A stretch of DNA of 42,331 bases from positions 2,702 through 45,032 of IMG/VR virus record IMGVR_UViG_3300030202_001922; one strand, given 5' to 3'. Below the pieces are notes generated by a model. The model saw only the letters and a list, made by a program, of their open reading frames with translations, was not told the origin of the DNA and ran no database searches. Below, piece by piece: positions 21,415-30,600 of this stretch. This DNA comes from a virus. The first letter of the stretch is position 1, and each line of letters begins with the position of its first letter. The translations under genes and the position numbers were made by a program.

Positions 21415-24400
21415 TTATTCTCTTGATGGTCCTCCTAATGGTCCTGATGGTCCTGATGAAGAAATTGGTGATGGTCTACTAGCTACAGATTCACTAGACG
21501 TATCTCTAGATGTAGTTGTACTAGATGAAGTTGAATCAACACCGCTTGATGTTTCAGTTGTTGCTCTTGTATCTACAGCTACACTAACACCTAAGTTTTG
21601 AAATCTTTGTACTGCTTGTGAAACCGCTTGTTGAATCGCATTATTTGAAATTGATATACCAGCTTGTTGAGCAACTTCTACTTGTGCTAATACTAAGTTT
21701 TGAATATTAGATTGTGTAATATTTGTTACTACTTGTGTTGGAGTAGTTGATATTGCCGCATTACCACCAGCATCAGCACTAACTAATCCCGTTTCAAAAC
21801 TTTGGCTTGTACTTGCTTGAATTGAGCTTTGTACAGTGTTAGAAACTGAGGTACCACTAAAATCTAGTGATCCAACACTACCACCATATCCTACTGCGCC
21901 ACCACTTCCAGCAGCACCACCTGCAGCACCACCTAACCCACCTGTTAAAACACCAGTGCCAGTACTAGTACCAACACCAACACTAATACCAGTACCAGTA
22001 GTAGTAGCTGGACCACTTGATATTACCGCTCCTCCAGTAGTTGAAGATCCCGGTGCTGGTCCTACTGGACCACTAGAAACGGTACCACCTGCTATTACAG
22101 CGCCACCAGCACTTACAGATCCTGGTGCTGGACCTACTGGGCCTGTTGGAGTTATTGGACTACCTGATACTGGACCTCCAGAACTAGCAGCTATTCCACT
22201 GTCTCCATTAAAACCTATACCTTGAAAAGTAAAGTCACCTGTATCAGCTCCAATTAAATTTAAATCAATAGTTCTATTTATATTGTTAAACCATTGACCT
22301 TCTTTTTCTATAAACTCATTAATATGACCAACTTCTTTATCTGTTATAATAGACTCAACAAACCAACCATCTTTACTTGATAAATTATAAAACTCTTGAT
22401 CGTTATAAATAGTATCTGGTTGATCATAATAAGTATGAATCTCACTAGTAAATTGATTTATCTTTGATTGACTACCTTCGTAATTTAAAGTGTTAAACGC
22501 TTTTATAGCAGAAGGATTATTGTTTAAAATTACATCAACAGTTGACGGTGTAAACTCATTGTAAAAAGTATTTCTATCTTGATCTTCAGAGTTATGAAGA
22601 TATAAGTTTCCATTTTTAAACGTGTAATAATCGTTAGCCATGCTAACTCCTTTTTCCATACCTACAAACGATTTAAAACTAGTCCATCCTTTTACTTTTT
22701 CACTAAATGATAATAAGTTTGTATCAAACTCAACACTAAAATTCCACACACCGCTTGACGCAAACCATGATTGAAAATCAAGTGTTGTTAATGAAATATT
22801 GTATTCATCATTTCTATCATCATAACTACCTAAAATTCTAAATAACGTAGTATCTTTAAGGTGATCTCTAAACCAATCTTTCATACCATGCTCAGATATC
22901 GGTGTTAAACCATCTCTAGATAATCGCATAACAGTTCCTCTAACTCTATCACTAAAATAAGCTCTATATGACTTTGATGCAAATGATTCAGGATTTTTTG
23001 ATATACCATACTCACCTATAAAAGGAACTGCTTGTCCTAAAACATTTTCAGTAGCTGTTAATTGTGCATTTCCGTCAGCGTTAAATACAGCATCTTTATT
23101 AGCTAATATTTTTAATACTTTATCTTCACAAAGTGTAACTAAATCTGTATCTCTAGCAAATAATTTTTGTATACTACCAAATCTTGGATTTAAATCTTTA
23201 GTAATTTTTTCTGCTTGAATAAATTGGTTTAAGTTATTTGTACCACTAACTGAATTATAAATTCCAGAATATATTAAACCATTTTGTCTTCGTTCTTCTG
23301 CATATTCATCTTCTAAAGTAGTAGAAACTTTAACTCCATTAGAAATAAATGGTAAATTAAAATTATCTCTAATTCTGTTTGATTCTACTCCATTACCAAA
23401 CGAATAACAATTATACCAAGGTAACCAAAATGAATCATTAAAAAAGTTTTCTTGGAATCTAGCTCCGTCTGCACTAGTGTTTAAATATTCTGTATTTACT
23501 ATTGTATCATCAGGTCTAACAATACTAAGTATTTGTCCTGATACAACAGTTGAAGGAATTGGAGGGGTAAGTTGTACTCTATCTCCATTATATCCTGTAA
23601 CAACGTTAATTAAAATAGCTCCACTAGCTACATCAACAGTAATAGTAAAAGAACCAAGAGGAAACGCAGCTTCAATAGTTTCGTCTGTAATTCTTATTGG
23701 TATTGTAGGACTAGCTTCATAATATATATCTAAATCTTTTGTATCTTTTGGCTCTGTTTCCCAAATAGCAGGATTTTCTGATAATATTTCTTCTCCTTCA
23801 AGCGGCTCAAGAAACTCTAAAGTATACCCAACAGCTCCAACTTTACCAATTTTAGACCAACCCTGTGTAAGAGTATGAGTACCCATGGTATTTATATTAA
23901 ACTCTGAGTTATGGCTATAACCATTCATACCAACCTGCACAAATTCAATATTTGTATTAACATCAGGTCTTTTAGCTGGTTGTGCTAGTTTATGACTATT
24001 AACATCTAAAGGTCTTCTCCATCCACCCAAATACAAAGCGTAATACGTATCACCACTAGCATTTTCTAAAGGCTCTATATACCTTACAACAAAGTAAGTT
24101 TCAACGCTAGAATTAATATGGGTTTTTAAAACGTTAAAAGATCCACCTAAAGTATATCTATATAATGCCATACCAGTGTGTATTGAAGCTTCTGCATCAC
24201 CTCCACCAGTATTTGTTCCAGATAAATCTGTTACATATACTATTAAATCATCATGCCAACTTGTTCCAAAAGCTGTTGTTGGTCCAGTTGAATTACCTGC
24301 TTTAGAGCAAGTTATTAGTTTTATTGTTAATCCACCACTAGGTCTATTATCTAAAGGGTTCCAATCTAGTTGAGGTGTAATATTACCCATTTGCCAACCT

Positions 24401-27400
24401 CTAGTGTAATTTGAACTTAAAAGTTCACCCATACTATAATTTCCTTTTCCTTCATAAAAAGTATGACGCTCTGGACGTACTACGTGTGATGCAATATAAC
24501 TATGTCTTATTCTATTTTTAGCAGAAACATTTCCGTTTATTGTATAAACTGTTCCAGTTGGATCTTCTTTCCATCTAAATTGATTTCCAGTATTTATTTT
24601 AGTTACAAAATTACCATATTTAGAAGAATCTGTATAGTCTGGGTTTTCATTAAGAGAGTTCCACCCACCTACATTCCAAAAGTTTTCTGATAATTGACCT
24701 TCTTGTTTAGCACCTATTATTCCACCAAAAGAAAGAGACATGTTAAAATAACTAGAACCTTCTGTAATACCACTTTGAAACTTTTGACTAGTATAATTAG
24801 ATCCATCTATTACCCATTTATCTTTTAAGTTAGTTTCCCAATTAGTATTTAGAGCACTATTTTTTGGTGGTGTACCATCTCTATAAAGGTCTTTATATGG
24901 AAGATCTTTCCATTTTAAATCATCACCAGTTTGAGTAGAAAAATAAGAAGCAGCATCTATAAACCAAACTTCAGTTTCTTGAGCAATTTCTCTATCAAGA
25001 TCAACTTTACTTGTACCTGCGTCTTCATGACCACCCCAAGGTGCAACAACATTGTTATTATCAAGCCAATCTTGACCATTGTCTAAGCGTGAATATGGAT
25101 ACCAATGAGCTGTAAAACCCCATTGATTTGCGTTATTTCTAAATGGAAAAGTTGATCCAAATTCTCTATTATCTGTATCATACCATTTTTCATTTTTATA
25201 TTCTACAAAACCATTTGGATGAGAAGGAGTAACAAATGAATTAGATTGACTAGTTAATAAAATTAATTGGCGAAAGCCTCCTTGATGAAGAGTACTAGGG
25301 TTAAAAAAACCACCATTCCAAACATTACTATAAAGCGCTCCTGTATTATCTGATTGACTATTGTTATTATTATCATCTAATAATAACGTTTGATATAAAA
25401 AATTAGACAATATATTATATTGTTCTGGATCTGTATAATCTCCTTTTCTATATCTTCTAAAAAATAAGTTCCAAGAAGTAAACCTATCGTTATTATAATA
25501 ACCATATGGAAAATGTTTAGCTTCCATACCCGAGCCAGTCCAAGCATCGCTTTCAGTTGGATAGTTTCCAGACGATCCTGCTTGAGTTGATTGAGGGCTT
25601 TTTCCGTTTGTAAGAAAACGTTTAATATCTTCAGTGTGTCTATCATAATGATCATCTGCTGCTAAAAATATTTTTTTAAAAGCAGAAGTTCTATATTCAG
25701 CTCCAGGCCTAATTGTAGCAGCGATGTTTTGCTTAAATACTTCATCTTTGTAAATCTTTACAAAAAATCTACCATCAAATTTTGGCGCGTTATTTACTTC
25801 GTATTTATATATTCTAACTATAGCTTTATCATTAACTTGTGTTGAGTTTAATCCTGTAGGATCATTAGAAATAAAATTCACATCTGCACCAAAAGCTTCT
25901 TCAACTTGAACACTATATTGCGTGCCAGGTAAGTTTGCTAAATCACCATCCCAATCATGTGTTATTGACATTATTCTATATCTATTAGAAAGTTGATCAC
26001 CACCTGATTTTCCAAATTCAACATATAATTCTCCTTTGTTGTAATCTATTAAATCTTGACCTGAACTACCGTGGTACTGTTCATAATTAAGTTTAAACTC
26101 TCTTACTCCAACAAGAGGATCTTCACCTGATGCTCCAGAAAAAATTGGTGTTGATGCTGAAAAATGTCTTTTAAATGAAGCTAATTTTTTTGATGTTTTT
26201 ATCCAGTCTGGAGCTTGGCTTTCTATAGCTAAAACTTTATATCTTGCAGCTTCTTTAACTAAATTATCAGAATCAGTTCCTTTTTTTAATATTAAAAACG
26301 TATCAATATCTATTTTGTTTCTATCAGAAGATGGAAATGCTAACCAAATATTACCATCTTCAGCATCATACCAACGATCCATTGCCATGTTATAGTATTC
26401 TCCAGCAGTTTCTTTAATATAAAACCTCATATAAGTTAGATCTTGAGGAAAGTCTGAGCCTTTTAATCTAACTTTAATTCTATTAGAATCATTAGCTTTT
26501 TCTTTTTCAAGCTTCATCGTAGCGCTTGGGTTAGATAAAACTGGAGTTTCTCTACCATACTTATCTGTAAATACAACACCTAGTTGGTATTCTCTTAATG
26601 ATTTAATTGACTTAGCAGTATCTGTAATCTCAGTACCCCATGATTCCCAATTAGTTATAAAGTCAGGAACGTATTTTTTTCCATTTATAGTTAAAAGATC
26701 ATAGTTTTGTACATAATTACCATATACAATTCTACTACCAGTAATATCTTGAGCTAGTGCTCTTCTAGGTACGTTGTCCCATGGTCTTAATAATTGATTA
26801 GAAGGAACTACACTATTAATTGTTTCTTTTTCTATCACATATTGAACTGGATTCGTGCTTCCTATAGGGTTATTTACCATTTGCTCCCAAAGATTATTTG
26901 CAGCACCAGATGGAGGAGCATCGTTAATACCAATAGTATCAACTACATATATGTTTGGTGAAGGTTCGTCTTTAAATAGAATATCTACAGCAATAACATC
27001 TTTTGGTGTTTCTTCTGTAACAACGTTACCTAGATGTATTTTCATTAATCTATTCGTCATACCTAAATTATAACCTTTTCTAGGGTGATAATCAAAAGAA
27101 CCTGGTATAAAAGCTACTTGAGTAAACGGAGCAAAAGGAGAGTACTCTCCATCTTGAAATTTATATCTATGAGAAAATCTTGGAAATTTAAATTCAAATA
27201 ATTTTTCTTCTTCTTCATATAAATCTATAGCCCATTTTAAACCACTATTATCTTCGGCTAAAGGTGGATAACCATCTATAGAAGTTACTCTTATTGTTAC
27301 AGTACTACTATATGTGTTTATTATACCACTTGGATCAGCAACTGGATCAGGTACTGAATCTTCGATAACACCTTTTATAACAAAATCTGTTATAGGTAAT

Positions 27401-28383
27401 CCAGGTGGAGTTCCATCATCATCATAAGGTTTGCAAACTATTTTAGTACCTACTTTTATATTATTTCTAACATTTAAATTGCTATAATTAGGGCTTGGTA
27501 TATGCCATCCAGTAAGACCGTCTTCATTGTTAATAGGTCCTAAAGGAACTTCGTTACCACCAGAATCTAATCCTGTGTCAATTGTAACGTTAAAAGTATT
27601 GTTAGTTGTTGTATTTATTCCCTGAAAATTAAACATGCTAGGGTTTGTGAACGAGTTGTCACCTGTGGCAGTAAAAGATGTTTGTATAACACCAGTATAT
27701 ATTTTTTCAATATCTCTACTACTTTCTAGTCTCATAGGTAAGACATTGGTTGGAGCTTTTTTAATAACAGTCACATGTTCTGCTGCTATCATTTCAACTA
27801 TATTACCATTATCATCTAATAAGTTAGTGTGACCAAAAGTAGAAGATGGGTTTATACCTTCTGAGCCCTGTATACATCTTGGTATATTTATTTTTTTTGG
27901 TTCTGAATAGTTATCAGTCCAAAATAACATATCATCAATAACATTTATACCTGTAATATGAAAACCACCTTGAGGAAGGTCTAAAACAGGTGGTATAAGA
28001 TTACCAAAAGCGTCTGTTCTAGTTTTTTGATCAATAAAAACAAATTCAGCACTTGTAGCTCCTTTAGTAATACTTAGTATATAATCTGTATCAGCCGAGT
28101 ATACTAGGTAGTATAGTTTATCTGTTTTTTCATCAGCAACCATACCAACTACACTTGCACTCGAAGGAAGTGTAAATGTTTGCATTCCAGCAACGCCAGG
28201 ACTTTTCCATTGCACAGGTATCATTTGATTACCTAGAATATTTTGAGCAGTAGCAACATCTGAGTCTTCAGAAGTAGCTACCTGTATATTCATTGCATCT
28301 CTATATTCTCCATCAGAAACAAGTCTTTCGTCAAGATCCTTGTTCATCTTACCACCGGTAAAATTATGCTTAATTTCTGGCAT
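21415..28383 (-). CDS. Giant tail nozzle / stabilization-like structural protein
   Basis: A 2322-aa protein starting MPEIKHNFTGGKMNKDLDER, followed by LVSDGEYRDAMNIQVATSED and NILGN, a start I recall from stabilization or muzzle-type tail proteins of crAss-like and marine podoviruses. Further in there are many Tyr/Trp/Asp-rich strands with DKLYYLVYS, DMLFWTDNYSEPKKIN-type blades, consistent with a beta-propeller platform like T7 gp12. The C-terminal about 250 residues change character: a Gly/Ser/Thr/Pro-rich segment at about 2070-2190, with a 24-residue repeat starting GPVGPAPGS, then a Gln/Val-rich helical stretch and a Ser/Thr-rich end. The gene follows the ring proteins and precedes the ejection proteins, as nozzle genes do. 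It is far longer than T7 gp12 (about 800 aa), so extra domains have been acquired. Confidence 0.75.
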   Translation of the reverse strand: MPEIKHNFTGGKMNKDLDERLVSDGEYRDAMNIQVATSEDSDVATAQNILGNQMIPVQWKSPGVAGMQTFTLPSSASVVGMVADEKTDKLYYLVYSADTDYILSITKGATSAEFVFIDQKTRTDAFGNLIPPVLDLPQGGFHITGINVIDDMLFWTDNYSEPKKINIPRCIQGSEGINPSSTFGHTNLLDDNGNIVEMIAAEHVTVIKKAPTNVLPMRLESSRDIEKIYTGVIQTSFTATGDNSFTNPSMFNFQGINTTTNNTFNVTIDTGLDSGGNEVPLGPINNEDGLTGWHIPSPNYSNLNVRNNIKVGTKIVCKPYDDDGTPPGLPITDFVIKGVIEDSVPDPVADPSGIINTYSSTVTIRVTSIDGYPPLAEDNSGLKWAIDLYEEEEKLFEFKFPRFSHRYKFQDGEYSPFAPFTQVAFIPGSFDYHPRKGYNLGMTNRLMKIHLGNVVTEETPKDVIAVDILFKDEPSPNIYVVDTIGINDAPPSGAANNLWEQMVNNPIGSTNPVQYVIEKETINSVVPSNQLLRPWDNVPRRALAQDITGSRIVYGNYVQNYDLLTINGKKYVPDFITNWESWGTEITDTAKSIKSLREYQLGVVFTDKYGRETPVLSNPSATMKLEKEKANDSNRIKVRLKGSDFPQDLTYMRFYIKETAGEYYNMAMDRWYDAEDGNIWLAFPSSDRNKIDIDTFLILKKGTDSDNLVKEAARYKVLAIESQAPDWIKTSKKLASFKRHFSASTPIFSGASGEDPLVGVREFKLNYEQYHGSSGQDLIDYNKGELYVEFGKSGGDQLSNRYRIMSITHDWDGDLANLPGTQYSVQVEEAFGADVNFISNDPTGLNSTQVNDKAIVRIYKYEVNNAPKFDGRFFVKIYKDEVFKQNIAATIRPGAEYRTSAFKKIFLAADDHYDRHTEDIKRFLTNGKSPQSTQAGSSGNYPTESDAWTGSGMEAKHFPYGYYNNDRFTSWNLFFRRYRKGDYTDPEQYNILSNFLYQTLLLDDNNNNSQSDNTGALYSNVWNGGFFNPSTLHQGGFRQLILLTSQSNSFVTPSHPNGFVEYKNEKWYDTDNREFGSTFPFRNNANQWGFTAHWYPYSRLDNGQDWLDNNNVVAPWGGHEDAGTSKVDLDREIAQETEVWFIDAASYFSTQTGDDLKWKDLPYKDLYRDGTPPKNSALNTNWETNLKDKWVIDGSNYTSQKFQSGITEGSSYFNMSLSFGGIIGAKQEGQLSENFWNVGGWNSLNENPDYTDSSKYGNFVTKINTGNQFRWKEDPTGTVYTINGNVSAKNRIRHSYIASHVVRPERHTFYEGKGNYSMGELLSSNYTRGWQMGNITPQLDWNPLDNRPSGGLTIKLITCSKAGNSTGPTTAFGTSWHDDLIVYVTDLSGTNTGGGDAEASIHTGMALYRYTLGGSFNVLKTHINSSVETYFVVRYIEPLENASGDTYYALYLGGWRRPLDVNSHKLAQPAKRPDVNTNIEFVQVGMNGYSHNSEFNINTMGTHTLTQGWSKIGKVGAVGYTLEFLEPLEGEEILSENPAIWETEPKDTKDLDIYYEASPTIPIRITDETIEAAFPLGSFTITVDVASGAILINVVTGYNGDRVQLTPPIPSTVVSGQILSIVRPDDTIVNTEYLNTSADGARFQENFFNDSFWLPWYNCYSFGNGVESNRIRDNFNLPFISNGVKVSTTLEDEYAEERRQNGLIYSGIYNSVSGTNNLNQFIQAEKITKDLNPRFGSIQKLFARDTDLVTLCEDKVLKILANKDAVFNADGNAQLTATENVLGQAVPFIGEYGISKNPESFASKSYRAYFSDRVRGTVMRLSRDGLTPISEHGMKDWFRDHLKDTTLFRILGSYDDRNDEYNISLTTLDFQSWFASSGVWNFSVEFDTNLLSFSEKVKGWTSFKSFVGMEKGVSMANDYYTFKNGNLYLHNSEDQDRNTFYNEFTPSTVDVILNNNPSAIKAFNTLNYEGSQSKINQFTSEIHTYYDQPDTIYNDQEFYNLSSKDGWFVESIITDKEVGHINEFIEKEGQWFNNINRTIDLNLIGADTGDFTFQGIGFNGDSGIAASSGGPVSGSPITPTGPVGPAPGSVSAGGAVIAGGTVSSGPVGPAPGSSTTGGAVISSGPATTTGTGISVGVGTSTGTGVLTGGLGGAAGGAAGSGGAVGYGGSVGSLDFSGTSVSNTVQSSIQASTSQSFETGLVSADAGGNAAISTTPTQVVTNITQSNIQNLVLAQVEVAQQAGISISNNAIQQAVSQAVQRFQNLGVSVAVDTRATTETSSGVDSTSSSTTTSRDTSSESVASRPSPISSSGPSGPLGGPSRE
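22019..22144 (-). repeat. Two 72-base units encoding a 24-residue Gly/Pro repeat
   Basis: Two near-identical 54-base cores, at 22019-22072 and 22091-22144, encode GPVGPAPGS(V/S)(S/T)(A/T)GGAVI. They lie within a broader Gly/Ala/Thr-rich segment of the nozzle-like protein. The cores differ at several third positions, so they are not a very recent duplication. Confidence 0.7.
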
Positions 28384-28386
28384 GTA

Positions 28387-29808
28387 CTAGTGTTTTATTT
28401 GTTTCGATTTACCTCTTAAAATTTGAGTTAATTCTTCCATTTTTAAATTTGATAATCTTAATTTTGCTGTTCTTGTAGCTGCAAATCTTTCTTTTTTAAG
28501 TCTATTTACTTGGTACTCTGGAACATTTGCTTTTCCAGAAAGTATAGCGTGTGATATCCATTTATACATAGCTTCTTCTGCAAACTTATGAACTTGCATT
28601 TCGTCTTCTGTTCCAAGACTATCACTTATATAATCTAAGATCACAGTTTTTCCACTAATATTAGAGCTAAAGTATATTTTTCCTGACTTACAGTCTATAT
28701 AAAACGACCCGTTAGCTTGAGCATATTGTGGATCTAATCCATATCTATTGCCATCTAAAGGCCAATAAGTATTATCTTGATAATCATCTTGGTTTTCAGA
28801 AGGTGTAGCTGATTGATAATTTTTCCAAGCTGTTGATGAGTCTTCATTAGTAACTCTAGCTATAGAAACACTATCAATAGTTGCGTTTAAATCCGTTGCA
28901 CTATTTGATTTGAACGATAAAGTTTGTACTGTATAAGTACCATCTTGATCATTAGCGCTAGCTGTCACCGTTTCAGTATAAGTTCCATTAGCAGTTCTAT
29001 CAGTTCCAAATGTATAGTCTCCATTTTCATCTGTAATACAAAAAGTAACTGTACCAGTGCTATATCCACTAACAGTATATGTTATAGTGTATTCTTCCCC
29101 GCTGTATATAGGTACACCAATTTGTCTAAAAGCTCCGTCTTGAGGAACGTTATATCCTATTAAGTTATTATTATCCCAAAACCATCCAATAGAATTAGTT
29201 ACTGGATCAGTACTAATACCTAGTGCTGTTGTTATTGTTTGAGCTGCTCCAGTTATACTGTCAACATTAAGCTCCCAACCGTGTGAACCTCCATGGTACC
29301 TTCCATTTTGAATTAAATTACCAGAAGGTATTAGGTTACCAGATACGTGTCTAATTGATCCCGCTTGATTAAGCGCAATAGCACTAGTATCCGAAGAAGG
29401 TGTTGTTATTGCGTATCCATCAAAAATAAAATCACCATTATCATCTATTTGAGGATGCATTGGATTTGATGTTTTTGTTGTTGGATATAATAAATGTTTT
29501 ATACCAGCACCATCCACCCAAGATATTTTATTATAGTTAACGTAATCTTGAGGTAAAATCATTTGAAGAGAAGCTGGAACTACTATTTCTTGTGCTTTAC
29601 AAGATTTAAGTGTATCAAAAGATAATTCAGCCAAAGCTCTTTGAGCGTGAAAAGCTACATCTAATCTTTTTGCTTTTGGTATAATTTTATCTTCACCAAC
29701 ATATATTAACATAAATTGATTTATTATATCTTTTAAAGAAACAAATTGATAGTTTCCATAATCATGTTGATCGTAGTACTCTTGTTCAGTGATATTTAAT
29801 AATGCCAT
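28387..29808 (-). CDS. Ring / tail-tubular protein with inserted beta-sandwich domain
   Basis: A 473-aa connector protein. The outer parts (residues 1-158 and 322-473) form the conserved body: an N-terminal helical region (SLKDIINQFMLIYVGEDK), HAQRALAELSFDTL, then IVVPASLQMILPQDYVNYNK, and a C-terminal region with GSFYIDCKSGKIYFSSNISG, LDYISDSL, HKFAEEAMYKWI and the end LRGKSKQIKH. That end and body resemble ring proteins I recall in crAss-like and marine Bacteroidota phages. Between them, residues 159-321 look like an inserted CBM4/9-type carbohydrate-binding beta sandwich (NLIPSGNLIQNG start, SGEEYTITYTVSG, TLSFKSNSATDLNATIDSVS). It lies four bases from the next gene and probably joins the 242-aa ring protein beneath the portal. 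Confidence 0.75.
   Translation of the reverse strand: MALLNITEQEYYDQHDYGNYQFVSLKDIINQFMLIYVGEDKIIPKAKRLDVAFHAQRALAELSFDTLKSCKAQEIVVPASLQMILPQDYVNYNKISWVDGAGIKHLLYPTTKTSNPMHPQIDDNGDFIFDGYAITTPSSDTSAIALNQAGSIRHVSGNLIPSGNLIQNGRYHGGSHGWELNVDSITGAAQTITTALGISTDPVTNSIGWFWDNNNLIGYNVPQDGAFRQIGVPIYSGEEYTITYTVSGYSTGTVTFCITDENGDYTFGTDRTANGTYTETVTASANDQDGTYTVQTLSFKSNSATDLNATIDSVSIARVTNEDSSTAWKNYQSATPSENQDDYQDNTYWPLDGNRYGLDPQYAQANGSFYIDCKSGKIYFSSNISGKTVILDYISDSLGTEDEMQVHKFAEEAMYKWISHAILSGKANVPEYQVNRLKKERFAATRTAKLRLSNLKMEELTQILRGKSKQIKH
28846..29334 (-). other. Inserted CBM-like domain within ring protein
   Basis: This stretch encodes residues 159-321 of the 473-aa ring protein. It has the strand order and motifs of CBM4/9-type sandwiches, including an N-terminal NL-x-x-NG-x-F/Y-like start and a closing IDSVSIARV strand. 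The flanks read as one continuous ring-protein body. The assignment is from pattern only. Confidence 0.5.
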
Positions 29809-29812
29809 TTAT

Positions 29813-30541
29813 TTAAGCTTTTTCTTGTTGAACTTGTGCCATTTCTAAACCTGCTCCAGCTTCAGTTACATCTTGAGCTTTTAGATTTATACCAGCAAGT
29901 TTTAATATTTTATAAACTAATTCTGTTTCTTCAGATTGATGTAGTTCAAAGTCTACAGATACATTGTCGTTATATAGAGCTTTATCATTTACAACTACAT
30001 AAGCCCACTGTACCTTAGAAGGTTTTTTAATGTAACTTATATTTAAGTTATTTGCACCACCTGGAACTGGGTTTGGAAGATTATCGCCAATGCTTATTTT
30101 TAATCCTCTATTGGATATATAACCAATGGGTCTTTCTAGTGTTGGTGATGTTAATGGTGAGATTCTTGCTGCATCATAATCTTTACTATTTAGTAATTCA
30201 ACTTGACGATTAGTAACTCTTACAGTTCCAATTTTGTATATTTCTTCTGGAATTTGTAAGTAGTCGTTTACTACTGGCATGTTTGCTAACATCCAAGTAT
30301 TTCCTTGTTCTACTTCAAAAATACCTATTCTTTCGTATAATACGTTTAATGGATCTGAGTACTCTTGAGAGTTTCCAGGAACTCTATTAAATTGACGTAC
30401 ATCAAAAAAGTACTGTTCAAATAATTCCATTTGAGCTTGGTTAGCCATCAAGTTAAATTCTTGTGGAGTTATATAACCTCTTTGTTCTTTATTAGCTAGA
30501 GTTAACACTCTTTGATATACCGTATCTATACTTACTGCCAT
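29813..30541 (-). CDS. Ring / head-tail connector protein (tail-tubular A-like)
   Basis: A 242-aa protein beginning MAVSIDTVYQRVLTLANKEQ and RGYITPQEFNLMANQAQMEL followed by FEQYFFDVRQF. This N-terminus is a pattern I recall in crAss-like and related marine phage connector (stabilization/ring) proteins. The middle has IPEEIYKIGTVRV and QVELLNSKDYD, fitting a beta-rich adaptor. The C-terminal part contains EETELVYKILKLAGINLKAQ, a helix, and ends in a Glu/Gln-rich tail. Its position after capsid genes and ahead of a second ring protein and the nozzle matches T7 gp11-like adaptors. Assembly with the portal and the 473-aa ring protein is inferred. Confidence 0.75.
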   Translation of the reverse strand: MAVSIDTVYQRVLTLANKEQRGYITPQEFNLMANQAQMELFEQYFFDVRQFNRVPGNSQEYSDPLNVLYERIGIFEVEQGNTWMLANMPVVNDYLQIPEEIYKIGTVRVTNRQVELLNSKDYDAARISPLTSPTLERPIGYISNRGLKISIGDNLPNPVPGGANNLNISYIKKPSKVQWAYVVVNDKALYNDNVSVDFELHQSEETELVYKILKLAGINLKAQDVTEAGAGLEMAQVQQEKA

Positions 30542-30563
30542 AATTTATTTTTAATTTGTATTT

Positions 30564-30593
30564 GCAATCGCCCCGTAGAGCGACTGCATCTAC
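30564..30593 (-). promoter_or_regulatory. GC-rich hairpin, possible H-type pseudoknot, in leader
   Basis: In the 59-base gap before the 242-aa ring gene, the transcript can form an 8-bp stem GCAGUCGC/GCGAUUGC (30587-30580 with 30571-30564, one G-U pair). Its loop UCUACGGG contains UCUAC, complementary to GUAGA just upstream (30593-30589). No U-run follows, so it is not a classic terminator. It may control translation, transcript ends or RNA stability. Confidence 0.5.
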
Positions 30594-30600
30594 AGTTTGA

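Noticed and set aside
21836-22225. Plus-strand Pro-rich open frame of about 129 codons
   Set aside because: It is the mirror of the Gly/Ala/Thr-rich repeats of the nozzle-like protein on the minus strand. Gly and Ala codons read in antisense give Pro and Ala, so the frame is a composition effect.
30542-30600. Intrinsic terminator in the leader of the 242-aa ring gene
   Set aside because: The hairpin is followed by A-rich sequence and not a U-tract on either strand, so classic termination is unlikely.
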